From Caryophanales bacterium (GTDB taxonomy: Bacteria; Bacillota_I; Bacilli_A; Izemoplasmatales; UBA1188), in the NCBI GenBank assembly GCA_016287865.1, contig JAEEXP010000002.1:1-64000 (forward strand): a DNA stretch of 64,000 bases, in the 5' to 3' direction. Numbering within the stretch: the first letter of the stretch is position 1; every line of letters starts with the position of its first letter. The notes under the pieces are model-generated. The model made no database searches and was not told the origin of the DNA. It saw only the letters and a program-made list of their open reading frames with translations. Shown piece by piece: positions 8,643 to 17,767 of the stretch. A program made the translations under genes and the position numbers.

Positions 8643-9848
8643 ATGAAAAAAAGAATTATTACATTTTTAATGCTTATAGCTATTCTTGTTTTAACTGGCT
8701 GCAATAAGAAAGTAAACTTTACAGATAGTTTAAAATTTAAAGATAAATTATCTACAAATGAAAAACTTGTTGTAATTGTAAACGTTGAACATGCTATGGT
8801 TAATCTTGTTCAAGTTGAGGGTAATATTAATCAAAAGACTTACAATGAAATTGAAGAAAATAATATTGTTGCAAACGTAACAGAAAAACTTCATTCAGGA
8901 TTCCAAGTTCGTTTTACTGGATCTCTAACTAATACTAATATAAAAAGCGGATTAACAACTGTTCAAGAAGGCAAAATAGAAGTAGATGATTTCTATGATG
9001 AAATGTATGATACTCATGTACATCGTGCAATATATGGCGATGAATCAGACTTAGAATTCGAAGAATATACAATTGAAGAATATCAAGCTTTAAATGAATC
9101 ATATTATAGAGATTTAGTATATGGTGAAGAACTAAGTATACTTAAAGATCTTGATGCTTATAAAGATGGCAGCGGATATGTATTTATATCATCATCTATT
9201 AATAAGAATGTAGAGGGTGTTGCATGGGGTAATACTGTAAAAGAACACACTACAGTTACTAAAACTCAAACTATCGCAAAAGTTAATAGTAACTATCAAC
9301 TTACAAGCATCCAAAAAGTAACTGAGACTCTTACAAATAGAGATACTCAAACTAATGCATGGTACAACAAAGAAACTCAAACTTCATATGAAAGCTCAAG
9401 TTTTAAGTATAAGTATGGCACTAGAAAAGGCGATACTAAGAGAATGGCTGACGTGAGAAAAGAACTAAGTGCTATGATAGTTGGTGAAGTTGGATTAGAA
9501 CTTACTGGAGTAAATAATGATGATAGCTTCGTAGTAAACTTAACTCATAAACGTGATAGTTTACAAAAAGTTCATGTTGTTGGTAGATACACTTTAAACT
9601 ATGATGTTGATAAAGAATTTGAATATAAACCAACTGTATTTGTAACTGTATATAATAAATACAAAGAAACAAGAGATGAATATCCAGTAATATTTGGTAT
9701 ATATTCAGAAAAAGATAATCAATACATTGAATCAGAAAATGTTAAGTTCACATATGTAAAAGGTACACAAGTAATATTTGAATTTGATGTAGAAATTATT
9801 AACGGCCAAGTAAACATTACTGGCGCAAAAGTAGATTTTGTAAAATAA
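8643..9848 (+). CDS. Lipoprotein of unknown function
   Basis: A 401-residue protein with a type II signal peptide ending LVLTGC (lipid-modified Cys at residue 20), so it should be anchored to the outer face of the membrane. The start follows GTAAGGAG at normal spacing. The body is mixed, mostly beta and highly charged, with no motif I recognise. It contains Thr/Gln-rich stretches around NTVKEHTTVTKTQTIAKVN and an acidic patch near residues 130-150. It has its own promoter region after the terminator of the giant surface protein and ends in a shared bidirectional terminator. A structural or ligand-binding surface role is possible but unproven. Confidence 0.7.
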   Translation: MKKRIITFLMLIAILVLTGCNKKVNFTDSLKFKDKLSTNEKLVVIVNVEHAMVNLVQVEGNINQKTYNEIEENNIVANVTEKLHSGFQVRFTGSLTNTNIKSGLTTVQEGKIEVDDFYDEMYDTHVHRAIYGDESDLEFEEYTIEEYQALNESYYRDLVYGEELSILKDLDAYKDGSGYVFISSSINKNVEGVAWGNTVKEHTTVTKTQTIAKVNSNYQLTSIQKVTETLTNRDTQTNAWYNKETQTSYESSSFKYKYGTRKGDTKRMADVRKELSAMIVGEVGLELTGVNNDDSFVVNLTHKRDSLQKVHVVGRYTLNYDVDKEFEYKPTVFVTVYNKYKETRDEYPVIFGIYSEKDNQYIESENVKFTYVKGTQVIFEFDVEIINGQVNITGAKVDFVK

Positions 9849-9857
9849 TTAATAATC

Positions 9858-9896
9858 AAAAAGCCAGCGAAATAATTAATCGCTGGCTTTTTTATT
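9858..9896. terminator. Bidirectional terminator between convergent genes
   Basis: The stem AAAAAGCCAGCG/CGCTGGCTTTTTT has A and T runs on its two sides. Its right half encodes the last residues of the hydrolase on the minus strand. Confidence 0.85.
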
Positions 9897-10703
9897 TTTA
9901 TTAAAGAATTCAACTATTTTATTTGTGGTAATAGTAGTTTGTTCCATATAAGATATTAAAGCTATACCATCACCTTTTTGAAGTGAATAATATGCATATT
10001 GAGTATGGTTGCCACCCTCAATAATAAATTCTTCAAATGTCTTAGGGAAGTTCTTATAATTTTGATTATATAAGTCTTTATTAAGACATAAATCATTTGA
10101 ACCATAAATAGATAAAGTTGGAATAGAATCATCTATTTTCTCAGTTGAATAAGAACCAAGAAGAACAAGTCCTGATACTATATCAGTATGTTTTGCGGCG
10201 TAGCACGCTGCCATAGCTCCACCGAGTGAATGACCCATAATAATATAATTCTTATAATTATTATGTACCTTCACAACTTTATTCATTCTATTTACTCCGA
10301 AGAATGCCATATTGAAAGGCATTCTAACAATATGAGTATCATATCCAGCCTCGGCTAACTTATACATAAGTGGAGCGTAAGCTATCATTTCAACCTTAGC
10401 TCCAGGATAGAATACAATTAATGTATCTTCTCCAGGACCATCAAATAGATAATCACGGTTGTGTTCTGTTACTTCCACAGTAGAAGAAGAATTTAAGTAT
10501 TCTTTAGCTTCAGGAAGTGCTTTGTTATAAGCTGCTAAATAAACATATACGGTAATTAAGAACAACAAAATAGATAATACTGTTCTTTGTAAATGTTTAT
10601 TCTTTATTTTGATTTTTTTAATTTTTTCAACCGCAAAAATGAAAAGGAATGGAAGTCCTATACATACAATTATTGCGGCTGCTACTATTAATAAGTGGTC
10701 CAT
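9876..10703 (-). CDS. Membrane-anchored alpha/beta hydrolase
   Basis: This 275-residue protein has two N-terminal hydrophobic segments (residues about 5-25 and 42-60) followed by an alpha/beta-hydrolase domain. GHSLGG (about residues 146-151) is the nucleophile elbow. The acid is probably in STLSIYGSNDLCL, and the catalytic His is in IIEGGNHTQYAYY. The domain faces outside if the second segment is the anchor. The substrate is unknown; carboxylester or lipid hydrolysis would fit. The ribosome site is weak. It lies just downstream of the DUF1846 gene on the same strand, separated by a small hairpin, and converges on the preceding lipoprotein. Confidence 0.8.
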   Translation of the reverse strand: MDHLLIVAAAIIVCIGLPFLFIFAVEKIKKIKIKNKHLQRTVLSILLFLITVYVYLAAYNKALPEAKEYLNSSSTVEVTEHNRDYLFDGPGEDTLIVFYPGAKVEMIAYAPLMYKLAEAGYDTHIVRMPFNMAFFGVNRMNKVVKVHNNYKNYIIMGHSLGGAMAACYAAKHTDIVSGLVLLGSYSTEKIDDSIPTLSIYGSNDLCLNKDLYNQNYKNFPKTFEEFIIEGGNHTQYAYYSLQKGDGIALISYMEQTTITTNKIVEFFNKNKKASD

Positions 10704-10778
10704 TTTACTATTACTTTCTACTCTCTTTCCACGCTTTTTAAAGCGTTATAACTATTTTATCATTAAATAGTAATTTGT

Positions 10779-12263
10779 CTATCTTGGATTATATAGTTTC
10801 TTTGCGAAGGCTACTGGTTCTTCGGTAACTTCTATTCCAAGTCTTTTAAATGTATTTAAGTCAACTTCATCCATTAAACAAGAAGAATGAGCTTGAGTTC
10901 CTTTTAGTTTTGGAAGTTGTTTAAGCGCAAGTTCAGATAATGTATTAGTTGATGCTTGAATTGCGAGGGCAATTAATATTTCACCCGCATGAATTCTTGG
11001 ATTATGGTTGTTTAGATCATTTACTTTTAAATCAATAATAGGTTCAATTACTTTTCTTGAAATTAAAGTTAAAGAATCATCAATATGTGCGAGTGATTTA
11101 AGTGAATTAAGAAGAAGAGCTGCAGGCGCACTTAATAGGCTTGATCTTTTACCTGTGACAATCTTTTTAGAATTTAATTCTAAAGACATTACAGGAACTA
11201 GTTCCTTTTGATATTTCTTAAGACAAACTTTAACGCACTTTCTATCATCTGTAGATACGCCGGCTTTATTCATTAATACTTCAGCTTTATCTACACAATC
11301 ATCTGAGAATTTGCCTAGGAAGTTGTTTTTAAGGGTTTGATAGTATCTTCTTACTATTTCATTTTTAGATGCCTGACAAGCCGCCTCATCGTCTACAATC
11401 GCATATCCACACATATTAACTCCCATATCAGTAGGAGAATAATATGGTGATTCACCATAAATATGTTCAAAGATTGTTTTGAGTACTGGGAATGTTTCAA
11501 CGTCTCTATTATAGTTAACTGCGAGTGTGCCATATTTTTCTAAATGGAATGGATCAATCATATTAACATCCATTAAATCTACTGTCGCAGCTTCATATGC
11601 CATATTAACTGGATGGTTTAGTGGGAGATTCCAAATAGGGAATGTTTCATATTTAGCGTATCCAGCTCTAATACCTCTTAAGTTATCATGATATAGTTGA
11701 GAAAGACATGTTGCCATCTTACCTGAACCAGGACCAGGTGCGGTAACAACTACAAGTGGTCTTGTGGTTTCGATATATTCATTCTTTCCAAGACCTTCCT
11801 CAGATACAACAAGAGGAATGTTTTGAGGATAACCATTAATTTTATAGTGTTTATAGACTTTAATATTATTCTTTTCAAGTTTATTTACGAATTCATTAAT
11901 AATAGGTGATTCAGTATAGAATGAAAGAACTACACTTGATACATAAAGACCTGATTCTTTAAACGCATCAATTAGTCTTTCAACTTCGTCTTGGTAAGTG
12001 ATTCCAATATCGTTTCTAACCTTAAGTGAATTGATATCTTGAGAGTTAACAGCGATGATAATTTCCGCTTTATCTTTAAGTTTTAATAATACTTTAAGTT
12101 TTGAATCGGGTTCAAAACCAGGGAGAACTCTTGATGCATGATAGTCATCAAACAATTTTCCTCCAAATTCTAGATAAAGTTTGTCTCCGAACATTTTGAT
12201 TCTTTCATTGATTTTATCTGATTGAATCTTTAAATATTTCTTATTATCAAAAGCTTTTTTCAT
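10779..12263 (-). CDS. DUF1846 family protein
   Basis: This 494-residue protein matches the DUF1846 family along its full length. The N-terminus is KKAFDNKKYLKIQSDKINER, and VVVTAPGPGSGKMATCLSQLYHD is a P-loop-like nucleotide-binding stretch characteristic of the family. The family is widespread in anaerobic Firmicutes; its function is not established. I chose the ATG at 12263 because AGGTGGG sits seven bases upstream; the longer frame would start at a GTG inside that ribosome site. A TATAAT-like box lies just upstream, and the gene is divergent from the flavin reductase-like gene. Confidence 0.85.
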   Translation of the reverse strand: MKKAFDNKKYLKIQSDKINERIKMFGDKLYLEFGGKLFDDYHASRVLPGFEPDSKLKVLLKLKDKAEIIIAVNSQDINSLKVRNDIGITYQDEVERLIDAFKESGLYVSSVVLSFYTESPIINEFVNKLEKNNIKVYKHYKINGYPQNIPLVVSEEGLGKNEYIETTRPLVVVTAPGPGSGKMATCLSQLYHDNLRGIRAGYAKYETFPIWNLPLNHPVNMAYEAATVDLMDVNMIDPFHLEKYGTLAVNYNRDVETFPVLKTIFEHIYGESPYYSPTDMGVNMCGYAIVDDEAACQASKNEIVRRYYQTLKNNFLGKFSDDCVDKAEVLMNKAGVSTDDRKCVKVCLKKYQKELVPVMSLELNSKKIVTGKRSSLLSAPAALLLNSLKSLAHIDDSLTLISRKVIEPIIDLKVNDLNNHNPRIHAGEILIALAIQASTNTLSELALKQLPKLKGTQAHSSCLMDEVDLNTFKRLGIEVTEEPVAFAKKLYNPR

Positions 12264-12429
12264 AATAGAACCCACCTATATTATATAAAGTCTAAATACA
12301 ACATAATTTAATTATATAATATAAGAGCTCTATCTTACACATAAAAATAAAATAAATTTTTATTTGTAAATCATAATTATTTAGATGTGTTACAATCTAA
12401 TTACAACACACATATTTAAGGAGATAATT

Positions 12430-13359
12430 ATGGCAGGTTTTAAAGAATTAAATCCTAAAGACAACTTTTATCAGACATCGCTTTTCTATCCGATGCCTTT
12501 AGTGCTTATCACAACACTAACTGACGATGGTAAAACTAACATTGGCCCATACTCATTAGTTTTCCCATACTATATCGCAGGTAAAGAATATTATGCGTTT
12601 TTACTTTTATGCAGAAACTCATCTAATACTGCACAAAATATTTTAAGAAGTAAGAAATGCGCATTAAACTTTATTCCTGATGATAAGAAATATTTTAAAG
12701 AAGCAGTAAGAATGGGCTGGCCAGGAGATTCAACTGATGAAAAGATGAAGGGATGTATCTTCACACTAGTTGATGGCTTAAGACAAGAAAAGAATAAAGA
12801 AGAAAAATATCCTAAAGTAGTAAAAGAAGCATTCCAAGTAGTTGAATGTACTTGGGATGACTCACTAGATAACGCAGAAGGTGATAAACCTGGAGAACTT
12901 TCAGGTTATAAAGGACCATTCCATAACTTTAATGGAATCACATCACCTTATGGAGCTCATTTCATCTTAAAAATTGATGATATTATGATGGATGAAAAAT
13001 ACTGGAACTCTATCGTAAATGGAGTAAAGAAGAATAACTTTCCAAGAGTTCCTGTGGATTATGGTTATAGAGATAGTAAGAATTTCTGGTGTTCAAGTCA
13101 TAAGGCACCAAACCCAGAATTACTTCCTGTAAGAGAAACCACAGTAGATTCAGTAAGATACGCAGCTAAAAGACTTCAAACTGACGTTGAGTTTACTGAT
13201 GAAGCACTAGCTATGCTTGTGAATGTTCCACGTATCTTTTTACCTTTAGTATTAAAAGGATGCGTTAAGTGGGCAGAAGAAAATGGCTGTAAGTTAATTA
13301 CTCCAGTTGAGATGAAAGAAATAAACGATAAGAGATCAAAAGAAAAGAAGAATAAATAA
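12430..13359 (+). CDS. Flavin reductase-like FMN-binding split-barrel protein
   Basis: A 309-residue protein. The start is ATG at 12430, placed by TTAAGGAGATAATT immediately upstream; a longer reading from 12385 lacks a ribosome site. The N-terminal half (SLFYPMPLVLITTLTDDGKTN, then an LLLCRNSSNTAQNIL stretch) matches the flavin reductase-like domain, which binds FMN in a split barrel. The C-terminal part (about 200-309) is family-specific. Members of this group serve as flavin reductases or FMN-dependent electron carriers in anaerobes; the partner here is unknown. It is a single-gene unit ending in a bidirectional terminator. Confidence 0.75.
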   Translation: MAGFKELNPKDNFYQTSLFYPMPLVLITTLTDDGKTNIGPYSLVFPYYIAGKEYYAFLLLCRNSSNTAQNILRSKKCALNFIPDDKKYFKEAVRMGWPGDSTDEKMKGCIFTLVDGLRQEKNKEEKYPKVVKEAFQVVECTWDDSLDNAEGDKPGELSGYKGPFHNFNGITSPYGAHFILKIDDIMMDEKYWNSIVNGVKKNNFPRVPVDYGYRDSKNFWCSSHKAPNPELLPVRETTVDSVRYAAKRLQTDVEFTDEALAMLVNVPRIFLPLVLKGCVKWAEENGCKLITPVEMKEINDKRSKEKKNK

Positions 13360-13363
13360 AAGA

Positions 13364-13392
13364 AAGGCCTATAGTAAGCTATAGGTCTTTTT
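13364..13392. terminator. Bidirectional terminator
   Basis: The stem AAAGGCCTATAG / CTATAGGTCTTTTT with a TAAG loop lies between the convergent flavin reductase-like and thioesterase genes and overlaps the end of the latter. Confidence 0.85.
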
Positions 13393-14101
13393 CTTTATAT
13401 TCTATATTACATTCAAATATCTTTTTATCATCTTTCATGAATGTAAAATATGTATAATCATTAGATGCATAAATATCTAATTTCTCATTTTCTTTCATTT
13501 CTTCTTTAAATACCATATTGATTTTAGTGATATCTTTATTTTTATAGAAATCACTATTATTTAAATCTAAGATGAAATCTAAATACTTCACATTATTAAG
13601 ATGATTATTTAAATCTAGGTCAGTATATTTAATAATTCTACTGTCCTTTAATTCTGTCTCTTTAGTTTCAATTGACGAGATCCTTTCCATTTTAACTGAT
13701 GGTGGAGTAACTATTCCTGAATCACTAGAAAGAAGTACTTTTCTAGTCTTGTAATTTAAAAGACACCACAACGATTTAGCTTCAACTAATGTTTCACCAT
13801 TTAAGTCAGTAATTAAGAAAGTTCTAGGATAAATATAGTGAATCATATTATTTGGATAAGTATATAGTAATACTTCCTCAGTATATTTAGGCATTCTCTT
13901 AATGTTTATCTCAAGATTAGTATAAACCCAGATCATTCCTTTATATGTGGTTTTATCAGCCCCTAAATTGATGTATGAGGCACCATTTACTGAAAGGTCT
14001 TGAATTATCTTAAGTAAAGATGAAATAGTAAGCTCAAGCTTATTATTTACCTCGGTTGATTTAATTTGATATTTTTCTTTATAAGTAATTTGTTCATTCA
14101 T
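13379..14101 (-). CDS. Acyl-ACP thioesterase (FatA-like)
   Basis: A 240-residue double hot-dog protein of the acyl-ACP thioesterase family, which hydrolyses acyl-ACP to free fatty acid and sets acyl-chain length. Visible features are IIQDLSVNGASYINLG (first hot-dog helix), KGMIWVYTNLEI, TFLITDLNGETLVEAKSLWCLLNYKTRK, and YTDLDLNNHLNNVKYLDFIL, which contains the Asp-Asn-His catalytic region (D-x-N-x-H-x-N). The start is taken as ATG 14101. An earlier in-frame ATG at 14110 overlaps the -10 box and is unlikely to be transcribed. There is no Shine-Dalgarno; the message is probably leaderless (see promoter 14109-14117). Confidence 0.85.
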   Translation of the reverse strand: MNEQITYKEKYQIKSTEVNNKLELTISSLLKIIQDLSVNGASYINLGADKTTYKGMIWVYTNLEINIKRMPKYTEEVLLYTYPNNMIHYIYPRTFLITDLNGETLVEAKSLWCLLNYKTRKVLLSSDSGIVTPPSVKMERISSIETKETELKDSRIIKYTDLDLNNHLNNVKYLDFILDLNNSDFYKNKDITKINMVFKEEMKENEKLDIYASNDYTYFTFMKDDKKIFECNIEYKEKDL

Positions 14102-14108
14102 AAAATAC

Positions 14109-14117
14109 ATTATAGCA
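14109..14117 (-). promoter_or_regulatory. Extended -10 promoter giving a leaderless thioesterase mRNA
   Basis: On the minus strand TGCTATAAT (extended -10) ends seven bases before the ATG at 14101. Transcription should therefore begin at or within a base or two of the start codon. Confidence 0.6.
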
Positions 14118-14166
14118 AAAAAGAAGAATGTTATATAATAAATCTTGAGTGAATAAAGGAGAGTTT

Positions 14167-15291
14167 ATGAAAAAGATTATAACTTTAATAGTTTGTGTAT
14201 TAAGTTTGATTCTTACACTTGGCTGTACTAAGAAAACAAACTCTAATACAACAACAAAGAAACCTGTAGAAAGTAGTTCTATAACTATTAAACCTACAAA
14301 TGGTAGTAGTTCTACCACTAAAAAGAATGAAACTACTAAAGCTTTAGTTGATACAACTAAAAAGGAAGAAACTACCACAACTAAAAAGAGTGAACCAGTA
14401 TATAAGGTAATTGACGAAACACATTTACTATTTGGTTCTTATCCACAATCACTTGTGGAAGATGATAGTTTATTAAGTACGCTTAATAGTAAATATTCTA
14501 ATAAGAATGAATGGACTTCATTTGAAGATTATTGGTATGGCGTAGAGGAAGTAGATACATATAAGTATATTGACGTTGTTGAAGGTGACAACAAATATAG
14601 AGGTTTCACATATGAATACGCACGTCCTTACTGCGTTGGTGATGATTCATCATACCTTAAGGATTATGGTTATGCTGAAGAAAATGGAACTTATTGGTTT
14701 AAATGGGAACCTATTAAATGGATTATTTTAAATAATAGTGGAAATAATAAAGATGACTATTTATTAGTATCTGAACTTATTATTGACGCACAAAACTATG
14801 AATTAAATGATGGCAAAAATACATATGCACATGGCGGTGATACTGGTTATGCATCAGATTACGCTTTATCATATATAAGAAATTGGTTAATCACTAGCTT
14901 CTATAATACTGCGTTTACTGAAGCAGAAAAAGAAATCATTTTAGCTAAGACAGTTAATTTAACTAAACTAACATTAAATAATCCAGACACAAACCAATTT
15001 GGATCAAATGAAGTAATTAAAGATAAAGTATTCTTATTATCATACGCAGATATTAATAATACGCACTATTTTGAAACATCAGATGATTTATTCGATGAGG
15101 CAACTGATTACACCTTAGTTAATGGTGGATCTTATTATAGCGAAGGATCATATCACTGCTACTGGCTTAGAAGTCCTGAGTCAGAAGACACAGTAACTAT
15201 AGTTGATGCATATTCATATGCTTATGGTGTAAATACTCTTTTAATTAATGGTGTTAGACCTGCAATCTATATCGATATTACGAATAATTAA
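14167..15291 (+). CDS. Lipoprotein with DUF6273-like domain
   Basis: A 374-residue protein. AAAGGAGAGTTT directly precedes ATG 14167, so the upstream in-frame GTG (14149) is not used. The signal peptide ends ILTLGC (lipobox), then comes a Thr/Lys/Ser-rich linker of about 60 residues. The globular part has LLFGSYPQSL, WFKWEPIKWIILNNS, YALSYIRNWLITSFYNTAFTE, FLLSYADINN and a closing YHCYWLRSP...NGVRPAIYID pattern. This is the DUF6273 signature common in surface proteins of Firmicutes and Mollicutes. Function is unknown; it is related to sulfatase-modifying/C-type-lectin-like folds by appearance only. Confidence 0.75.
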   Translation: MKKIITLIVCVLSLILTLGCTKKTNSNTTTKKPVESSSITIKPTNGSSSTTKKNETTKALVDTTKKEETTTTKKSEPVYKVIDETHLLFGSYPQSLVEDDSLLSTLNSKYSNKNEWTSFEDYWYGVEEVDTYKYIDVVEGDNKYRGFTYEYARPYCVGDDSSYLKDYGYAEENGTYWFKWEPIKWIILNNSGNNKDDYLLVSELIIDAQNYELNDGKNTYAHGGDTGYASDYALSYIRNWLITSFYNTAFTEAEKEIILAKTVNLTKLTLNNPDTNQFGSNEVIKDKVFLLSYADINNTHYFETSDDLFDEATDYTLVNGGSYYSEGSYHCYWLRSPESEDTVTIVDAYSYAYGVNTLLINGVRPAIYIDITNN

Positions 15292-15299
15292 CAAACTAA

Positions 15300-15343
15300 T
15301 TAACAAAACAAATATTTTATAGTAAAATATTAAAGGTTAAATA
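15300..15343 (+). promoter_or_regulatory. gap promoter with conserved early transcribed region
   Basis: TTAACA (15300) and TAAAAT (15323) are spaced by 17 bases. The -10 and the following TAAAGGTTAAATA are almost identical to the promoter of the hydrogenase operon at 23935-23955, with one mismatch in 21. Confidence 0.6.
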
Positions 15344-15373
15344 AAAAAATACTAAACGGAGGAAAATATTAGT

Positions 15374-16408
15374 ATGTCAGTAAGAGTAGCTATTAATGGT
15401 TTTGGTAGAATTGGACGTTTAGCATTCAGACAAATGTTTGGTGCTGAAGGTTATGAAGTTGTTGCAATCAATGACTTAACATCTCCAAAAATGTTAGCAC
15501 ATTTATTAAAGTATGATTCTGCACAAGGAAGATATGAATTTGCAGATCAAGTTGAATGCTCAGAAGAAGGAGCAGCTGAAGGTTGGATTTCAGTAAAAGG
15601 AAAGAAGATTAGAATCTATTCAGAAAAAGACGCAGTTAACTGCCCTTGGAAAGAACTCAATGTAGACGTAGTTCTTGAATGTACAGGTTTCTATGTAACT
15701 AAAGAAAAATCTATGGCTCACATCCAAGCAGGTGCTAAGAAGGTTGTTATCTCTGCTCCAGCTGGAAAAGATTTAAAGACTATCGTATATAATGTTAACC
15801 ATAAGACATTAACTAAGGATGATCAAATTATCAGTGCTGCATCATGCACTACTAACTGCTTAGCTCCTATGGCCAAAGCATTAAATGATTTCGCAGCTAT
15901 CCAATCTGGTATTATGCTTACAGTTCACGCATATACTGGTGACCAAATGGTACTTGATGGACCACACAGAAAGGGCGATTTAAGAAGAGCTAGAGCAGCT
16001 GCAGTTAACATTGTACCTAACTCAACAGGTGCTGCTAAAGCTATCGGTTTAGTTATTCCTGAACTCGATGGTAAACTTATTGGTTCAGCTCAAAGAGTTC
16101 CAGTACCTACAGGTTCAACTACATTACTCTTCGCAGTAGTTAAGAGTGATAAAGAAGTTACTAAAGACGCTATCAACGCTTATATGAAGAGTGTTGCTAA
16201 TGAATCTTATGGATACACAGAAGAACAACTCGTTTCATCTGACGTTATCGGTATGAGATTTGGTTCTTTATTCGACGCTACACAAACTATGGTTTCTAAA
16301 GTTGCTGAAGGAACATATGAAGTTCAAGTTGTTGCTTGGTATGACAATGAAAATTCATATACTTCACAAATGGTTAGAACTATTAAGTACTTCGCTGAAT
16401 TAAAGTAA
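15374..16408 (+). CDS. gap: Glyceraldehyde-3-phosphate dehydrogenase
   Basis: This 344-residue protein is a canonical type I GAPDH, which converts glyceraldehyde-3-phosphate, phosphate and NAD+ to 1,3-bisphosphoglycerate in glycolysis. [14 protein letters not shown] is the Rossmann NAD-binding loop. [11 protein letters not shown] holds the catalytic Cys at about residue 158, HAYTGDQ the catalytic His and [12 protein letters not shown] the C-terminal signature. ACGGAGGAAAATATT precedes the ATG. It stands alone rather than in a pgk/tpi operon and ends in a strong terminator. It shares promoter sequence with the NADH-linked hydrogenase operon, which would make sense if both respond to redox state (inference). 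Confidence 0.97.
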   Translation: MSVRVAINGFGRIGRLAFRQMFGAEGYEVVAINDLTSPKMLAHLLKYDSAQGRYEFADQVECSEEGAAEGWISVKGKKIRIYSEKDAVNCPWKELNVDVVLECTGFYVTKEKSMAHIQAGAKKVVISAPAGKDLKTIVYNVNHKTLTKDDQIISAASCTTNCLAPMAKALNDFAAIQSGIMLTVHAYTGDQMVLDGPHRKGDLRRARAAAVNIVPNSTGAAKAIGLVIPELDGKLIGSAQRVPVPTGSTTLLFAVVKSDKEVTKDAINAYMKSVANESYGYTEEQLVSSDVIGMRFGSLFDATQTMVSKVAEGTYEVQVVAWYDNENSYTSQMVRTIKYFAELK

Positions 16409-16433
16409 TTAAACTAACTAATTAAAAATCAAT

Positions 16434-16465
16434 ATATAGCCTCTCCCGAAAGAGAGGCTATATTT
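16434..16465 (+). terminator. gap terminator
   Basis: A strong stem ATATAGCCTCTC / GAGAGGCTATAT is followed by TTC. It lies between gap and the next gene, which starts 13 bases later. Confidence 0.8.
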
Positions 16466-16477
16466 CTATTAAAGGAC

Positions 16478-16987
16478 ATGGCTAATTTATTAATTATTGT
16501 AAACTTTCAAGTTGATTATGTAAGTGGCGCAATTGGTCACCCAAAAGCATTAGAACTTGAAAGTAAAATCTTAAACGCATTAACTGAATACACAGACTTT
16601 ATTTTCACAAAAGAAATCCAAGATGATAACTATTCAAATACTATTGAAGGTAAATATTTAGTCACACCTCATTGCCTAAAAGGCACTGAAGGCGCAGAAA
16701 TCTATGGAAAACTAAAAGAAAAAGAAAAGGATGCCTTAAAGATTTTTGAATCTAATACTTTTGCGTGTCTTGATTTAGCTAATTATCTAAAAGATAAAAC
16801 TTATGATGAGATAGATATTTGTGGACTCAATTCACACGTAAATGTGGCCTCAACCGCCCTTTTAATTAAAGCCGCACTCCCAAATACAAAGATTAAAGTT
16901 AAAAGAGATTTAACTGTATCATATGACTTAACTTTAGAAGAAGAAGCATATGACACACTTCGCGCAAATCATATTGAGGTATTCTAA
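16478..16987 (+). CDS. Isochorismatase/nicotinamidase-fold protein lacking the catalytic triad
   Basis: A 169-residue protein that aligns end to end with small Firmicutes cysteine hydrolases of the isochorismatase family. TPHCLKGTEGAEIYGKLKE is especially well kept. Yet each catalytic position is changed. The Asp of the usual VDxQxDF is Asn9 (VNFQVDYV). The Lys of the usual EKxTF is Ser92 (ESNTF). The nucleophilic Cys of the usual TDxCV is Asn122 (SHVNV). The DxH of the metal site is also gone. The reading frame is intact, so it looks like a selected pseudoenzyme rather than a decayed gene. It overlaps tcdA by one base (TAATG), implying translational coupling. A binding or regulatory role is inferred. 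The ribosome site (AAAGGA) is adequate. Confidence 0.8.
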   Translation: MANLLIIVNFQVDYVSGAIGHPKALELESKILNALTEYTDFIFTKEIQDDNYSNTIEGKYLVTPHCLKGTEGAEIYGKLKEKEKDALKIFESNTFACLDLANYLKDKTYDEIDICGLNSHVNVASTALLIKAALPNTKIKVKRDLTVSYDLTLEEEAYDTLRANHIEVF

Positions 16988-17649
16988 TGTTTAAAAGAAG
17001 AGATTTACTATTAACTAAGTCTCAAATAGAAAAATTAGAAAACGCTAAAGTAGCGCTTTTTGTCTTGGGCGGTGTTGGAGGATATACTCTTGAAGCTATC
17101 ACTAGAATGGGCATTAAGAATTTATTCTTATGTGATGGAGACGCATTTGATGAATCAAATCTTAATAGACAAATTCTATCAACTCAAAATGTACTTGGAA
17201 TAAAAAAGGCCTTAGTCGCAAAAGAAAGAGTCTTATCAATTAACCCTCAAGCTAACGTTATAGTATTTGATAAGTTTATTGATGAATCAACTATTAATGA
17301 AATTAACTTTGATTTCGATTACATAATTGATGCGATAGATGATACTAAAGCTAAAGTACTACTAATAAAGAAAGCTAATGAATTAAATATCCCTATCATA
17401 TCTATGATGGGCGCAGGTAATAGACTTAGCGCAAACTTTATTGTCTCAGATATTAATAAGACTGAATATGACCCACTTGCAAAAAAGATGAGATATCTTT
17501 TAAAGAATGAAGGTATTAAACATTTAAAAGTAGTATATACAAAAGACTTACCTTTGAGACAATCTTCTCCAGTTGGTTCTATTTCATATGTAGTAGGTCA
17601 AGCTGGGCTTAAACTCGCAGAAGAAATAATCAAAGATATAATTAGTTAA
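16987..17649 (+). CDS. tcdA: tRNA threonylcarbamoyladenosine dehydratase (TcdA/CsdL)
   Basis: A 220-residue E1-like (ThiF/MoeB superfamily) enzyme that cyclises t6A37 to ct6A in tRNAs using ATP. GGVGG at residues 28-32 is the nucleotide-binding loop. CDGDAFDESNLNRQ contains the ATP-contacting Asp, Asn and Arg. DAIDDTKAK and SMMGAGNRL, followed by DPLAKKMRYLL, are typical of TcdA rather than MoeB. It is shorter than the usual 230-270 residues because the C-terminal segment is trimmed. It starts inside the stop codon of the preceding pseudoenzyme gene, and a tRNA-Arg gene lies 22 bases downstream in the same direction. Confidence 0.88.
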   Translation: MFKRRDLLLTKSQIEKLENAKVALFVLGGVGGYTLEAITRMGIKNLFLCDGDAFDESNLNRQILSTQNVLGIKKALVAKERVLSINPQANVIVFDKFIDESTINEINFDFDYIIDAIDDTKAKVLLIKKANELNIPIISMMGAGNRLSANFIVSDINKTEYDPLAKKMRYLLKNEGIKHLKVVYTKDLPLRQSSPVGSISYVVGQAGLKLAEEIIKDIIS

Positions 17650-17671
17650 TGTTATAATTGTATCTATAAAC

Positions 17672-17746
17672 GCTCTCTTAGTTAAATGGATATAACGGAT
17701 CTCTCCTAAGGATTTGTTGCTGGTTCGATTCCGGCAGAGAGCGCCA
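17672..17746 (+). tRNA. tRNA-Arg (anticodon CCT)
   Basis: A full cloverleaf can be drawn. The acceptor GCTCTCT pairs with AGAGAGC and there is a TTA..TAA D arm. The anticodon loop CTCCTAA gives anticodon CCT, which reads AGG. The T arm has GGTTCGATTCC and CCA is encoded. It lies 22 bases after tcdA and 21 before the next gene, so it may be processed from a longer transcript. Confidence 0.95.
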
Positions 17747-17767
17747 TTAATATAATAAATAAAGAAT

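Noticed and set aside
12385-12429. N-terminal extension of the flavin reductase-like protein
   Set aside because: The AAGGAG site sits directly before ATG 12430 and the extra residues do not fit the family start.
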